Source: Chryseobacterium oranimense | Lineage (GTDB): Bacteria; Bacteroidota; Bacteroidia; Flavobacteriales; Weeksellaceae | DNA length: 64,000 nt | Direction: 5' to 3' | Assembly: GCF_025244725.1 (NCBI RefSeq) | Contig: NZ_CP104203.1 | Location: 310,001 to 374,000, forward strand | Shown: positions 41,341 to 49,294 of the stretch, in pieces | How the letters are laid out: each line of letters begins with the position of its first letter | How positions within the stretch are numbered: the stretch's first letter is position 1 | Position numbers and translations under genes: made by a program | Notes under the pieces: model-generated | Seen by the model: only the letters and a program-made list of their open reading frames with translations | Told to the model about the DNA's origin: nothing | Database searches by the model: none

Positions 41341-42060
41341 ATGACAAAACTAAGCGTAAACATTAATAAAATTGCGACGATAAGAAATGCAAGAGGGGGT
41401 GAAACACCAAGCGTAACAGAAGCGGCAGTGAAAATCCAGGAATTTGGCGGACAGGGAATCACCATTCACCCAAGACCTGATGAAAGGCATATCACAAGAA
41501 AAGATGTATACGATCTGAAACCGTTGGTTACCACTGAATTCAACATTGAAGGAAACCCTCACCGCTCTTTTATTGATATGGTTCTTGAGGTAAAGCCGGA
41601 ACAGGTAACACTGGTTCCTGATGCAGACGATGCTATTACATCCAATGCAGGCTGGGATACCAAAAAACACTTGGATTTCCTGACAGAAATTATTACAGAA
41701 TTTAAGAATGCAGGAATCCGTACCTCTGTTTTTCTTGATCCTTTGCCGGAACTTGTAGAATATGCCGCCAAATCAGGAGCTGACAGAATTGAGCTGTATA
41801 CTGAAGCTTACGCTAAAAATTACCTTACCAACAAAGAACAGGCTATAAAGCCTTATTATGAAACAGCATTGGCTGCCACGGAATTTGGTCTAGGAATCAA
41901 TGCCGGACACGATCTGAGCCTTGAGAACCTAAAATACTTTGCTGATCATATTCCCAATCTTCTGGAAGTTTCCATAGGCCATGCTTTAATTTCTGAAGCG
42001 CTTTATATGGGACTTGAAAATACGGTTCAGGCCTACTTGAAACGTTTGGCAAAATGGTAA
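41341..42060 (+). CDS. pdxJ: Pyridoxine 5'-phosphate synthase
   Basis: A 239-residue TIM-barrel enzyme that condenses 1-deoxyxylulose 5-phosphate with 3-amino-2-oxopropyl phosphate in vitamin B6 synthesis (cytoplasm). Signatures are LSVNINKIATIRNARGG (family start), GITIHPRPDERHI (about 39-51, active-site His/Arg), FNIEGNP (about 67) and IGHALISEALYMGL at the end. Length is normal. The following 109 bp contain heptamer-type repeats and then a hydrolase gene. Confidence 0.95.
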   Translation: MTKLSVNINKIATIRNARGGETPSVTEAAVKIQEFGGQGITIHPRPDERHITRKDVYDLKPLVTTEFNIEGNPHRSFIDMVLEVKPEQVTLVPDADDAITSNAGWDTKKHLDFLTEIITEFKNAGIRTSVFLDPLPELVEYAAKSGADRIELYTEAYAKNYLTNKEQAIKPYYETALAATEFGLGINAGHDLSLENLKYFADHIPNLLEVSIGHALISEALYMGLENTVQAYLKRLAKW

Positions 42061-42062
42061 AA

Positions 42063-42168
42063 AAGGAATTAGAAATTAGAGGTTAGAAGTTAGTGTTGAA
42101 GATGTACTTTAAATATTAACCCCAACCCTAATTTCTAACCTCTAACCTCTAACTTCTAATCTCTAAAA
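42063..42168. repeat. Heptamer-type repeats between pdxJ and the hydrolase
   Basis: ttagaaattagaggttagaagttag (42070-42094) is followed by the opposite-strand form taatttctaacctctaacct and taacttctaatctcta up to 42168. The two halves are inverted with respect to each other, so a hairpin can form. The same unit family is at 27151 and 17895. Confidence 0.75.
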
Positions 42169-42169
42169 A

Positions 42170-42949
42170 ATGGACATCTTAAACTCAAAAATATTTGGCG
42201 AAAATCTTACGGTAACGCCGCTTCTTGTATTTCACGGACTATTTGGAATGCTGGATAACTGGGGAAGTTTCGGGAAAGACCTCGGTGAATACCTGCCCGT
42301 ACACCTGATCGACCTTAGAAATCACGGCAGAAGCTTTCATTCCGAAAGTATGTCGCACGACGATCTGGCTGATGACATTGCCCGCTATATGGACCATTAC
42401 GGGATTCAGAAAGCACATGTCCTGGGGCATTCTCTGGGTGGAAAAGCAGTTATGCAGTTTGCCCTGAAATATCCTGAAAGAGTAGAAAAGCTTATTGTGG
42501 TGGATATTTCTCCAAAAGCCTATCCTCCGCATCATCAGGGAATTATCAAAGCCCTTGAGACCGTAGATTTCAATACGGTAAACTCAAGAGGTGAAATGGA
42601 AGCTGTATTGAGCCAGTATATTCCTGAAAAATCTACCATCCAATTTTTAGCAAAGAACCTGTATTGGGATGACAACAAAACGCTGAACTGGAGATTCAAT
42701 CTTAAAACATTATCTGAAAAATATAACGAATTTGTTTCCAATGCCGTTAAATTCGGAGTTTTCGAGGGTGAATCTTTATTCATTGCAGGAGAAAAATCAA
42801 ATTATATCCTTCCTCAGGACGAATACGGAATCAAGCAACAGTTTCCAAAAGCTAAAATAGTGACGGTTAAAAATGCCGGACATTGGGTTCAGGCTGAGAA
42901 TCCGGTAGATTTTGCGAAAGTTGTTAAAGGGTTTTTGAATTTGGATTAA
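42170..42949 (+). CDS. Alpha/beta hydrolase (YbfF-like esterase)
   Basis: A 259-residue alpha/beta-fold hydrolase. The oxyanion region is VFHGLFGMLDNWGSFGKDL, the nucleophile elbow GHSLGGKA (about residues 87-94, Ser89), and the catalytic His is in NAGHWVQAENP (about 243). The set matches small esterases of the YbfF type. Substrate unknown. It is the last gene before the graspetide cluster and separated from it by 117 bp, with no shared operon evident. Confidence 0.85.
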   Translation: MDILNSKIFGENLTVTPLLVFHGLFGMLDNWGSFGKDLGEYLPVHLIDLRNHGRSFHSESMSHDDLADDIARYMDHYGIQKAHVLGHSLGGKAVMQFALKYPERVEKLIVVDISPKAYPPHHQGIIKALETVDFNTVNSRGEMEAVLSQYIPEKSTIQFLAKNLYWDDNKTLNWRFNLKTLSEKYNEFVSNAVKFGVFEGESLFIAGEKSNYILPQDEYGIKQQFPKAKIVTVKNAGHWVQAENPVDFAKVVKGFLNLD

Positions 42950-43029
42950 TTTATTTCCGTCTTTTTGTTAGTTTAGTTAAATTTTTCTTAAAATAAAAAT
43001 ATTATTTCCCCGTGTGTGGAAATTTTTTG

Positions 43030-43055
43030 TACTTTAGTTTTATATAAAAACTAAA
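43030..43055 (+). promoter_or_regulatory. Putative promoter and operator-like palindrome of the graspetide cluster
   Basis: A near-match to the -7 box (TACTTTAG, 43030-43037) overlaps a perfect inverted repeat: TTTAGTTTT (43033-43041) and AAAACTAAA (43047-43055) around ATATA. It lies 11 bases before the first precursor ATG. It could bind a regulator or form a hairpin in the leader. No regulator gene is in the cluster. Confidence 0.5.
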
Positions 43056-43066
43056 TATAATAACTT

Positions 43067-43312
43067 ATGGAAAAGAAAAATTCAAAGAAACCATTCTTCG
43101 CTTCATTTTTAGAGAAACAAATCAGCGATCCTGAGAAAATTCAGGGTGGAGGAGTTACTACACCTGCTACAGATGTTCTTACTGTGCCTGAAAGGGATAA
43201 TGTTACCACATCGCCGTTTCTTGACAACGCAACAACACCGTTAAAGGATCAGGCTGTAACCATGAAGTATCCGTCTGACAGCGATGAGTCTGGAGAGTTA
43301 GACATTCTTTAA
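43067..43312 (+). CDS. Graspetide (microviridin-like) precursor peptide 1
   Basis: An 81-residue ribosomally made precursor. The leader has KPFFASFLEKQ (residues 8-18), the recognition helix of microviridin leaders (PFFARFLE). After GGG come four T-x-P-x-x-D units at T31, T39, T48 and T56, then the classical core T65-M-K-Y-P-S-D71-S-D-E74. ATP-grasp ligases join the core Thr and Ser hydroxyls and Lys amine to acidic side chains; Asp-73/Glu-74 would be the acceptors. The tail (SGELDIL) may be removed. It is the first of three tandem precursor genes. The products may be protease inhibitors. The family assignment is strong, the extra units are inferred. Confidence 0.9.
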   Translation: MEKKNSKKPFFASFLEKQISDPEKIQGGGVTTPATDVLTVPERDNVTTSPFLDNATTPLKDQAVTMKYPSDSDESGELDIL

Positions 43313-43346
43313 ACAAGAATAAAAACAATAACCCAACTTAAAGATC

Positions 43347-43583
43347 ATGAAAGACGAAAATTCAAAAAAGAAGCCGTTTTTTGCCTCATTCTTAGAAAAA
43401 CAGATTAAAGATCCGGAAACTATTCAGGGAGGCGGAATTATTACAAATACGGATAACGGTATTGTTACTGCACCTTCTATCGATAATGTTACTGCACAGA
43501 TTTTTGATCATGTGACCCATCCCAGCAAGGATCTTTTGGTAACTATGAAGTATCCTTCAGATGGAGATGACGATGTGGTTTAA
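43347..43583 (+). CDS. Graspetide (microviridin-like) precursor peptide 2
   Basis: A 78-residue paralogue with the leader KKPFFASFLEKQ, then GGG. Threonine units are T33-N-T-D, T41-A-P-S-I-D46, T49-A-Q-I-F-D54 and T57-H-P-S-K-D62, each 8 residues apart. The classical core is T66-M-K-Y-P-S-D72-G-D-D-D. The acidic positions after the core are Asp instead of the Glu of cyanobacterial microviridins. Spacing to the previous gene is 34 bp. Confidence 0.9.
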   Translation: MKDENSKKKPFFASFLEKQIKDPETIQGGGIITNTDNGIVTAPSIDNVTAQIFDHVTHPSKDLLVTMKYPSDGDDDVV

Positions 43584-43635
43584 ATTCTATAGAATACACA
43601 ATTACAAGTATATTTTCAACCAAAACTAAATTATT

Positions 43636-43869
43636 ATGAAAGACAAAAATTCAAAAAAGAAGCCATTCTTTGCTTCATTCCTTGAGAAGCAGCTTAAAGA
43701 TCCTGAAACCATTAAGGGAGGCGACACAGGGATTATCACCGACACTTTAAAAGATTCCATTACCAAACCATCTGTTGATGTAGTAACTTCCCCAAAAGAT
43801 GATATGATGCACACGCTGAAATATCCGTCTGACGGAGATGATGATGCTCCAACTATTCCACTGGATTAA
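43636..43869 (+). CDS. Graspetide (microviridin-like) precursor peptide 3
   Basis: A 77-residue paralogue with leader KKPFFASFLEKQ and GG, then T35-D-T-L-K-D40, T43-K-P-S-V-D48, T51-S-P-K-D-D56 and the core T60-L-K-Y-P-S-D66-G-D-D-D. A C-terminal APTIPLD follower is longer than in the others. The core has Leu instead of Met before Lys. A strong terminator hairpin starts about 38 bp after the stop, before the ligase genes. Confidence 0.9.
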   Translation: MKDKNSKKKPFFASFLEKQLKDPETIKGGDTGIITDTLKDSITKPSVDVVTSPKDDMMHTLKYPSDGDDDAPTIPLD

Positions 43870-43906
43870 AAAATGAAATACTAATCGTATTAATACAATC
43901 ATACCC

Positions 43907-43936
43907 AAGGAAACTTACCATTAAGTTTCCTTTTTT
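43907..43936 (+). terminator. Terminator/attenuator between precursor and ligase genes
   Basis: aaggaaactta and taagtttcctt form a perfect 11-bp stem with a 4-base loop and a run of six Ts. It would let most transcripts stop after the three precursors and a fraction read on into the two ligase genes, giving excess substrate over enzyme. Confidence 0.85.
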
Positions 43937-43951
43937 AATAAAAACCTGCAA

Positions 43952-44905
43952 ATGATTCTCTGCATTACCCATTCCCAGGACTTTTATAATATTGATCTGT
44001 TTTTTGAATATCTGGCTGCTAAAAACATCCCGTATTTCAGGCTGAATTCTGACCGCATGAATCATCTCCAGAAGATCAGTGTGAATGAAGATTCGTTTGA
44101 ACTCACCGATGAATCCGGAAATACTGTTCATTCCAGAGATATCAAAGGAATATGGCACAGAAAAGCCTGGGGCATACCTGTTCCCGAAGAGCTGGATGAA
44201 GATTACAAAAAAATATTCCTGAGTGGGTACACCAGCCTTCGTTATAACCTTATTACTGTTTTAGAAAACATTCCATGGATCAATCCCTATGAAAATGAAA
44301 GAAAAATTGATGGAAATAAAATGCTACAGCTGAAAATTGCCAAAGAAAATCATTTAACCGTTCCCGAAACTATTTTCTCCAATGATGAAGAAAAGATCAC
44401 TGCCTTTTTTCATGAATTCTGCAACGGGAAAGCAGTCGCAAAACTGCACAGCCTGACGGCAAAAACCATGAACGGGGAAAATCTTATCTCAACAATGATC
44501 ATTGAAGAAGATACCCTGGAGCACTTGGCAGATATTGCGTATTGTCCGATGATCTTTCAGCCGTATATTGACAAAGAATATGAACTGAGGATCGTTTATA
44601 TAGCCGGAGAGTTTTTCACCGGAAAGATCAATAACAGTGAAAATGCAGACTGGAGGGTGGTACAGGGAAACTATGCCTGGTCGGCCTATGAACTGCCGGA
44701 AAATATCAAAGCTTGCCTTGCTTCAATGATGGAGGAAATGGGGCTTTATATCGGAGCAATAGACATGATCCGGGGAAAAGATGGAGAATATTATTTCCTT
44801 GAAGTAAATCCGCAGGGAGAATGGGGAATGCTGCAGAAAGAGCTTGGTTTTCCCATTGCAGAAAGAATCGCCGATAACCTTATAAAAAGAATCAATAACC
44901 CATGA
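43952..44905 (+). CDS. ATP-grasp graspetide ligase 1 (MvdC/MvdD family)
   Basis: A 317-residue cytoplasmic ATP-grasp enzyme. The N-terminal domain begins MILCITHSQDFYNIDLFFEYL. The central domain has GIWHRKAW (about residues 68-75), the leader-binding or nucleotide-binding region, and the C-terminal metal/ATP motif is YYFLEVNPQGEWG (about 285-297). Family members make the macrolactone or macrolactam rings of microviridins using ATP to activate acidic side chains. Which ring type this one makes is not readable. It overlaps the next gene by 4 bp (ATGA). Confidence 0.9.
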   Translation: MILCITHSQDFYNIDLFFEYLAAKNIPYFRLNSDRMNHLQKISVNEDSFELTDESGNTVHSRDIKGIWHRKAWGIPVPEELDEDYKKIFLSGYTSLRYNLITVLENIPWINPYENERKIDGNKMLQLKIAKENHLTVPETIFSNDEEKITAFFHEFCNGKAVAKLHSLTAKTMNGENLISTMIIEEDTLEHLADIAYCPMIFQPYIDKEYELRIVYIAGEFFTGKINNSENADWRVVQGNYAWSAYELPENIKACLASMMEEMGLYIGAIDMIRGKDGEYYFLEVNPQGEWGMLQKELGFPIAERIADNLIKRINNP

Positions 44906-45906
44906 ATAAAATATTAATCATTACGCATACAGCAGATAACTTTTCAATTGAAAAAATAACGGAATATATAGAAAAGAATGGCTGCGAGGTCATCCGTTTC
45001 GATGTGGATCTGTACCCTATACAAAATAAACTTTCAACGGTATATCAGGATGGAGAGTGGATCAGCATTCTTGAAACAAAAGAGGCAAAATACCGTCTGG
45101 ATGATATTGCTGCCGTTTGGTACAGGAGAGCCTATAATATCGGAAGCGGAGTAAAAGAAGAAATGGATAAAAAATTCTATGGTGCTGCAATGGGGGAAAT
45201 CCGCAATACGCTTTTCGGATTTATAGAGTCTGTGGATGCTTATGCATTGGGGAAACCCGGCATTTACAGAAGACTGGATAGCAAAGAAGAGCAGCTTAAA
45301 ATTGCAGTTAAATTAGGACTTAAAATTCCTGAAACCTGCCTGACGAACAATCCGGAAGAAGCAAGACAGTTTATCCTTAAACATCAGAATGTGATCGCTA
45401 AAATGCAGACAGGATTTGCTATTTACGAAGATGGAGTGGAAAGTGTAGTCTTTACCAATGTCGTTAACGAAGACAAGTTGGAAGAATTGGATTCGTTGGT
45501 ATATTGCCCAATGCAGTTCCAGAAAAAAATTGAAAAGAAAAAAGAACTTCGCGTTACCATTGTAGGGCAGGATGTTTATGCCTTTGAAATAGATTCCCAG
45601 CAGTCCGAGGATGCAAAAGTAGATTGGAGAAAAGACGGGGTGAACCTGCTTACCAAGTGGGTGAGAACAGAGCTTCCGGCAGATGTGGAATCGAAGCTTC
45701 TGGAGCTTTTAGATGTATACAATGTGGATTATGGTGCCATAGATATCATTGTTTCTCCTGAAGATGAGTATTATTTCATTGAGATCAATGCAGCAGGTGA
45801 ATTCTTCTGGCTGGATAATCTGACGGAAGAAAACCAGATCTCCAAGAGTATTGCAGACGTTCTTTGTGACAAGGCTCCAAGAAGAAACAATATGGTGATG
45901 GCTTAA
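44902..45906 (+). CDS. ATP-grasp graspetide ligase 2 (MvdC/MvdD family)
   Basis: A 334-residue ATP-grasp enzyme related to the previous one. It begins MNKILIITHTADNFSIEKIT, has AVWYRRAYNIGSG (about residues 72-84), and ends its active site with YYFIEINAAGEFFWLDN (about 291-307). In cyanobacterial microviridin clusters one ligase makes two esters and the other the amide, so the pair here could divide work in the same way. Alternatively one may act on the T-x-P-x-x-D units. No acetyltransferase, protease or transporter gene follows; a terminator lies 24 bp downstream. Confidence 0.9.
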   Translation: MNKILIITHTADNFSIEKITEYIEKNGCEVIRFDVDLYPIQNKLSTVYQDGEWISILETKEAKYRLDDIAAVWYRRAYNIGSGVKEEMDKKFYGAAMGEIRNTLFGFIESVDAYALGKPGIYRRLDSKEEQLKIAVKLGLKIPETCLTNNPEEARQFILKHQNVIAKMQTGFAIYEDGVESVVFTNVVNEDKLEELDSLVYCPMQFQKKIEKKKELRVTIVGQDVYAFEIDSQQSEDAKVDWRKDGVNLLTKWVRTELPADVESKLLELLDVYNVDYGAIDIIVSPEDEYYFIEINAAGEFFWLDNLTEENQISKSIADVLCDKAPRRNNMVMA

Positions 45907-45929
45907 AAATAAAAATACAATTTAATTGT

Positions 45930-45972
45930 AAAAGGCACATAAGGCTGATATTTAGCTTTTGTGCCTTTTTTT
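45930..45972 (+). terminator. Terminator of the graspetide cluster
   Basis: aaaaggcaca and tgtgcctttt form the outer stem, with aaggct/agcttt inside, followed by a T-run. It delimits the cluster. The rest of the gene-free stretch 45907-46274 holds the 61-bp repeat and AT-rich DNA. Confidence 0.88.
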
Positions 45973-46003
45973 GTTTCTAATAGCGGTGTGGGGTTGTGCT
46001 TAA

Positions 46004-46064
46004 CCACCCCGTCAAAAATTCTATGAATTTTCGCCACCCCTCCAGGGGAGGGGAATTATGATCC
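46004..46064 (-). repeat. 61-bp dispersed palindromic repeat, copy 2
   Basis: The reverse complement of this stretch matches 13330-13390 with only a few differences, including the two inner palindromes and the flanking ggatca and gacggggtgg. The transcript through the cluster terminator would meet it next. Confidence 0.85.
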
Positions 46065-46274
46065 GACAAATATCTGTCGATTGAAATCTTTGTTTTCCAA
46101 AAAATGCTTAATGATTTTCCCTGTAAAATGATAATATTGGTTAAATAAAGTGGAATTCTGCTTTAAAAATCGCAAATTTGCATACGCGGTTTTTCATAAA
46201 CTTTACTGGGAAAATGAAGAATTGCCGGATAGGAAATATTGTTATATTTTAGTCAGCAATCAAGTACATAATTA

Positions 46275-47288
46275 ATGATTTTTGTAACGGGTGCAACCGG
46301 AATCCTGGGAAGGGTGATTGTTTTGGAACTTCTGAAAAAAGGGAAAAACGTTCGTGCCTCCAAAAGACCGGGCAGCAATTTAAACGATGTAAGGCATTCT
46401 TACAGTTTCTATACAGAGAATCCTGATGATTTTTTTAATAAGATCGATTGGGTAGATGTAGATTTTGATGATATTGATGCTCTTCAGGAGGCGTTAAAAG
46501 ATGTAGATGAGGTGTATCACTGTGCTGCAAAAGTAGGCTTCCATCCTCAGGACGAAAAAGAAATGTACCATACCAATGTGAAAGGTACAGAAAATCTGCT
46601 GTTTGCCTGTGAAGGTTCGGAGGTGAAAAAAATTCTTCATGTAAGTACTATTGCTGTTTTGGATATTTTTAATGAAAGAGGAGAATTAGACGAAAATTCA
46701 GAATTCAATCCCAAAGAAGAGCATTCTGCTTATGCCATTTCCAAACATCTTGCTGAAATGGAAGTATGGAGAGCTTCTGCGGAAGGGTTGAATACCATTA
46801 TCGTGAATCCCGGAATGATTATCGGAAGCGGAAACTGGGGGCAAAGCAGTGGCGATATATTTCCTACTTTTGAAAATAATGGCTTTACATTTTCCGGCGG
46901 AACCAGTTATGTAGACGTCAGAGATGCAGCCCGGATTTCCATTCAGCTGATGGAGAAAAATGCTTTCGGGGAACGTTTTATTCTTATTTCCGAAAATAAA
47001 AAATATGCAGAGCTCGGAAAACAGATCAGGTCCCAGCTTGGACTGAAAGATGCTAAAATCCTTACAAAATCTCAACTGAACCTGGGACGGTTAGCCAATA
47101 TTCTTTTAGGCTGGTTGATTCCTAAGCTTAGAATCATCACAAAATCTAATATTGAAGCCATATCATCACTCAACACCATTTCCAACCATAAAATTAAAAA
47201 AGAGCTTGATTATCAGTTTATTCCTGTAAAGGAAAGTATTGATTTTCATCTTAAAAATTATATTAACGACAAAAAGCTGAATTCATGA
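46275..47288 (+). CDS. NAD-dependent epimerase/dehydratase (extended SDR)
   Basis: A 337-residue Rossmann-fold enzyme of the extended SDR class. The N-terminal nucleotide-binding motif is TGATGILG (about residues 5-12), the catalytic YAISK (about 154-158) with the Tyr and Lys in YxxxK form, and NPGMIIGSGNWG nearby. It resembles 3-beta-hydroxysteroid dehydrogenase-like or dihydroflavonol-reductase-like enzymes of bacteria. Substrate unknown. The gene overlaps the acyl-CoA ligase gene by 4 bp (ATGA), so both form a unit, likely acting on a lipid or terpenoid. Confidence 0.88.
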   Translation: MIFVTGATGILGRVIVLELLKKGKNVRASKRPGSNLNDVRHSYSFYTENPDDFFNKIDWVDVDFDDIDALQEALKDVDEVYHCAAKVGFHPQDEKEMYHTNVKGTENLLFACEGSEVKKILHVSTIAVLDIFNERGELDENSEFNPKEEHSAYAISKHLAEMEVWRASAEGLNTIIVNPGMIIGSGNWGQSSGDIFPTFENNGFTFSGGTSYVDVRDAARISIQLMEKNAFGERFILISENKKYAELGKQIRSQLGLKDAKILTKSQLNLGRLANILLGWLIPKLRIITKSNIEAISSLNTISNHKIKKELDYQFIPVKESIDFHLKNYINDKKLNS

Positions 47289-49054
47289 ATCTTGCAGCAG
47301 CAATTATCCTTAAAAATGTAGAAAAACATCCGGTAAAATCAGCAATCGGCTTTAAAAAGAAAGATGAAGCATGGAAAGAGCTGAGCTGGAAAAAATTCGG
47401 TGAAATCGTTTTTAAAACAGCAAATGCGCTGAAAAATTCAGGAATTCAGGAAAACGATAAAGTAGCCATCTACTCAGATAACTCTTCTGAATGGATGACC
47501 GTTGATCTTGCTTCAATGGCCATTGGTGCTGTTACTGTACCTGTGTATTCTACTAATAATGCAGAGCAGGCAGAATATATCATTAGTGATTCTTCGGCAA
47601 AAGCTGTGCTTGTCGGCAGTCAGGAACAGTATGATGCCTGTCTGGAGATTTTACAGAAAGAAGAAAACGAGTTGGAAACCATTATCGTCTCTAAAAAATC
47701 GGTTTGGATCAAAAAAGAATTCAACAGTTTCTATCTCGAGGATTTCATTGCAAAATCATCGTCCAAGCTGGAAATCTGTAAAAAAGAATATGACGATACA
47801 GCTACCCTGATCTATACTTCAGGAACAACAGGAACTCCCAAAGGCGTAATGCTTACCCATGGGAATTTCATCAAAGCTTTCGATTCCCATTTTGAGTTTT
47901 TTAAATTTAAAAACTTTGAAGAAGAACTGTCGCTGGCATTTCTTCCGCTGAGCCATGTTTTTGAAAGAAGCTGGAGCCTGCTTTGCCTGTATGGCGGGGC
48001 AAGAGTATATTTCCTGGAAGATCCTAAAAATATTGCCAAGGCTCTGGAAGAAGTAAGACCAACCACAATGTGTGCTGTGCCGAGATTTTTTCAGAAAGTA
48101 TATGCCGGAGTTCTGGAGAAAGCGGAAGAAGGCTCTTCACTAAAGAAAAAGATCTTCAATTGGGCGCTGGTAACAGGTTGGCAGACTGCAGAGCTAAGAA
48201 GAAATGAAAAACCGGTTCCTTTTGGATTGAAACTGAAGGAATCCGTTGCAGATATGCTGGTTTTCAGTAAAATTAAGGAGAGAATGGGTGGCAGGTTGTG
48301 GTTCTTACCTTGCGGAGGGGCGTCGCTTTCGCCGGAAGTCACCAAATTCTTTGATTCAGTGGGAATTCATATCACGGTAGGATACGGACTGACTGAAACA
48401 ACCGCTACACTGACCCTTTTCCCATTGACCCATTTTGAGCATGGAACCAGTGGAAAACCTCTACCTGGCGTAGAAATCCGCATTGGTGAAGGTGATGAGA
48501 TCCAGGCTAAAGGAAACGGTATTATGAAAGGATATTACAACAAGCCTGAGGAAACACAGAAAGTCTTTACAGAAGATGGATGGTTCAAAACCGGAGATGC
48601 CGGAAAATTTGATGATAAAGGCAACCTGATTATCACGGACAGGATCAAAGATTTAATGAAAACTTCCAACGGGAAATATGTGGCGCCGCAGCAGATAGAG
48701 AACCTGCTTACCAATAATAATTTCATCCAGCAGATCATGCTGGTGGCAGAGGGAAGACAGTTTGTTTCCGCACTTATCGTTCCGAATTTTGAATTTCTGC
48801 AGGATTTTATCAAAAAAAATAATATTCCTTTTACCAGCTGGGAAGAAGCAGTGAAAGACGAGAAAATTATTGCTCTGTATAAGGATAAAATTAAAGAATT
48901 ACAGGTTCATCTCGCAGATTATGAAAAAGTGAAAAAGTTCACATTAATGCCTGCTGAATTTGACATCAATACCGGAGAAATCACTCCGACACTGAAAGTC
49001 AAGAGAAATGTGGTTCTTAAAAAATATGCAGATATTATTGAAAAAATGTATTGA
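47285..49054 (+). CDS. Long-chain acyl-CoA ligase (AMP-forming, FadD15-like)
   Basis: A 589-residue adenylate-forming enzyme that activates fatty acids to acyl-CoA. Motifs are LIYTSGTTGTPKGVMLTHGN (about residues 176-195, the P-loop A3), GYGLTETTATLTLFP (about 363, A5), and DGWFKTGDAGKFDDKGNLIITDRIKD (about 433, A7-A8). The C-terminal domain holds the Lys of VKRNV/TSNGKYVAPQQIE (A10-type). It is of the large bacterial type with a membrane-associating N-terminus. Coupled to the SDR gene. Confidence 0.92.
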   Translation: MNLAAAIILKNVEKHPVKSAIGFKKKDEAWKELSWKKFGEIVFKTANALKNSGIQENDKVAIYSDNSSEWMTVDLASMAIGAVTVPVYSTNNAEQAEYIISDSSAKAVLVGSQEQYDACLEILQKEENELETIIVSKKSVWIKKEFNSFYLEDFIAKSSSKLEICKKEYDDTATLIYTSGTTGTPKGVMLTHGNFIKAFDSHFEFFKFKNFEEELSLAFLPLSHVFERSWSLLCLYGGARVYFLEDPKNIAKALEEVRPTTMCAVPRFFQKVYAGVLEKAEEGSSLKKKIFNWALVTGWQTAELRRNEKPVPFGLKLKESVADMLVFSKIKERMGGRLWFLPCGGASLSPEVTKFFDSVGIHITVGYGLTETTATLTLFPLTHFEHGTSGKPLPGVEIRIGEGDEIQAKGNGIMKGYYNKPEETQKVFTEDGWFKTGDAGKFDDKGNLIITDRIKDLMKTSNGKYVAPQQIENLLTNNNFIQQIMLVAEGRQFVSALIVPNFEFLQDFIKKNNIPFTSWEEAVKDEKIIALYKDKIKELQVHLADYEKVKKFTLMPAEFDINTGEITPTLKVKRNVVLKKYADIIEKMY

Positions 49055-49100
49055 AAATAAGCTTTATAAATCATCAAAAGATCTACAAGTTTTTATTTTA

Positions 49101-49239
49101 AACACTTTAGGGCACTTAAGTAAGAAAAGTTTTAGTGCTTTGAAAATAAAAAGTTCAAATAGAATGAAAATCAGAGATTTTCGAAAACTTAAGTGTTCTT
49201 ACGTATGCAGTTTTATTTTAACTTCAAAAAACTTAAGTG
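49101..49239. repeat. Interspersed cacttaag/cttaagtg short repeats
   Basis: cacttaag lies at 49113-49120, cttaagtg at 49188-49195 and 49232-49239, in A-rich surroundings (gtgttaaaaaactt). They may pair into hairpins. The 240-bp gap after the ligase gene has no coding sequence that I support. Confidence 0.55.
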
Positions 49240-49294
49240 TTAAAAAACTTTTGTCTCTTTTATGATTTAAAAATTTATTATTTTAAATTAGATT

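Noticed and set aside
43347..43869. Three precursor genes considered as repeats or as one broken gene
   Set aside because: Each has its own start, leader, core and stop with different inner units, so they are paralogues.
46275..49054. SDR and acyl-CoA ligase genes considered part of the graspetide cluster
   Set aside because: A strong terminator and a 300-bp gap with a dispersed repeat separate them, and no known graspetide tailoring uses these enzymes.
49008..49265. An 85-codon frame overlapping the end of the acyl-CoA ligase gene
   Set aside because: It begins inside the ligase frame and encodes a Lys/Leu-rich sequence that reflects A-rich DNA; no start signal or family.
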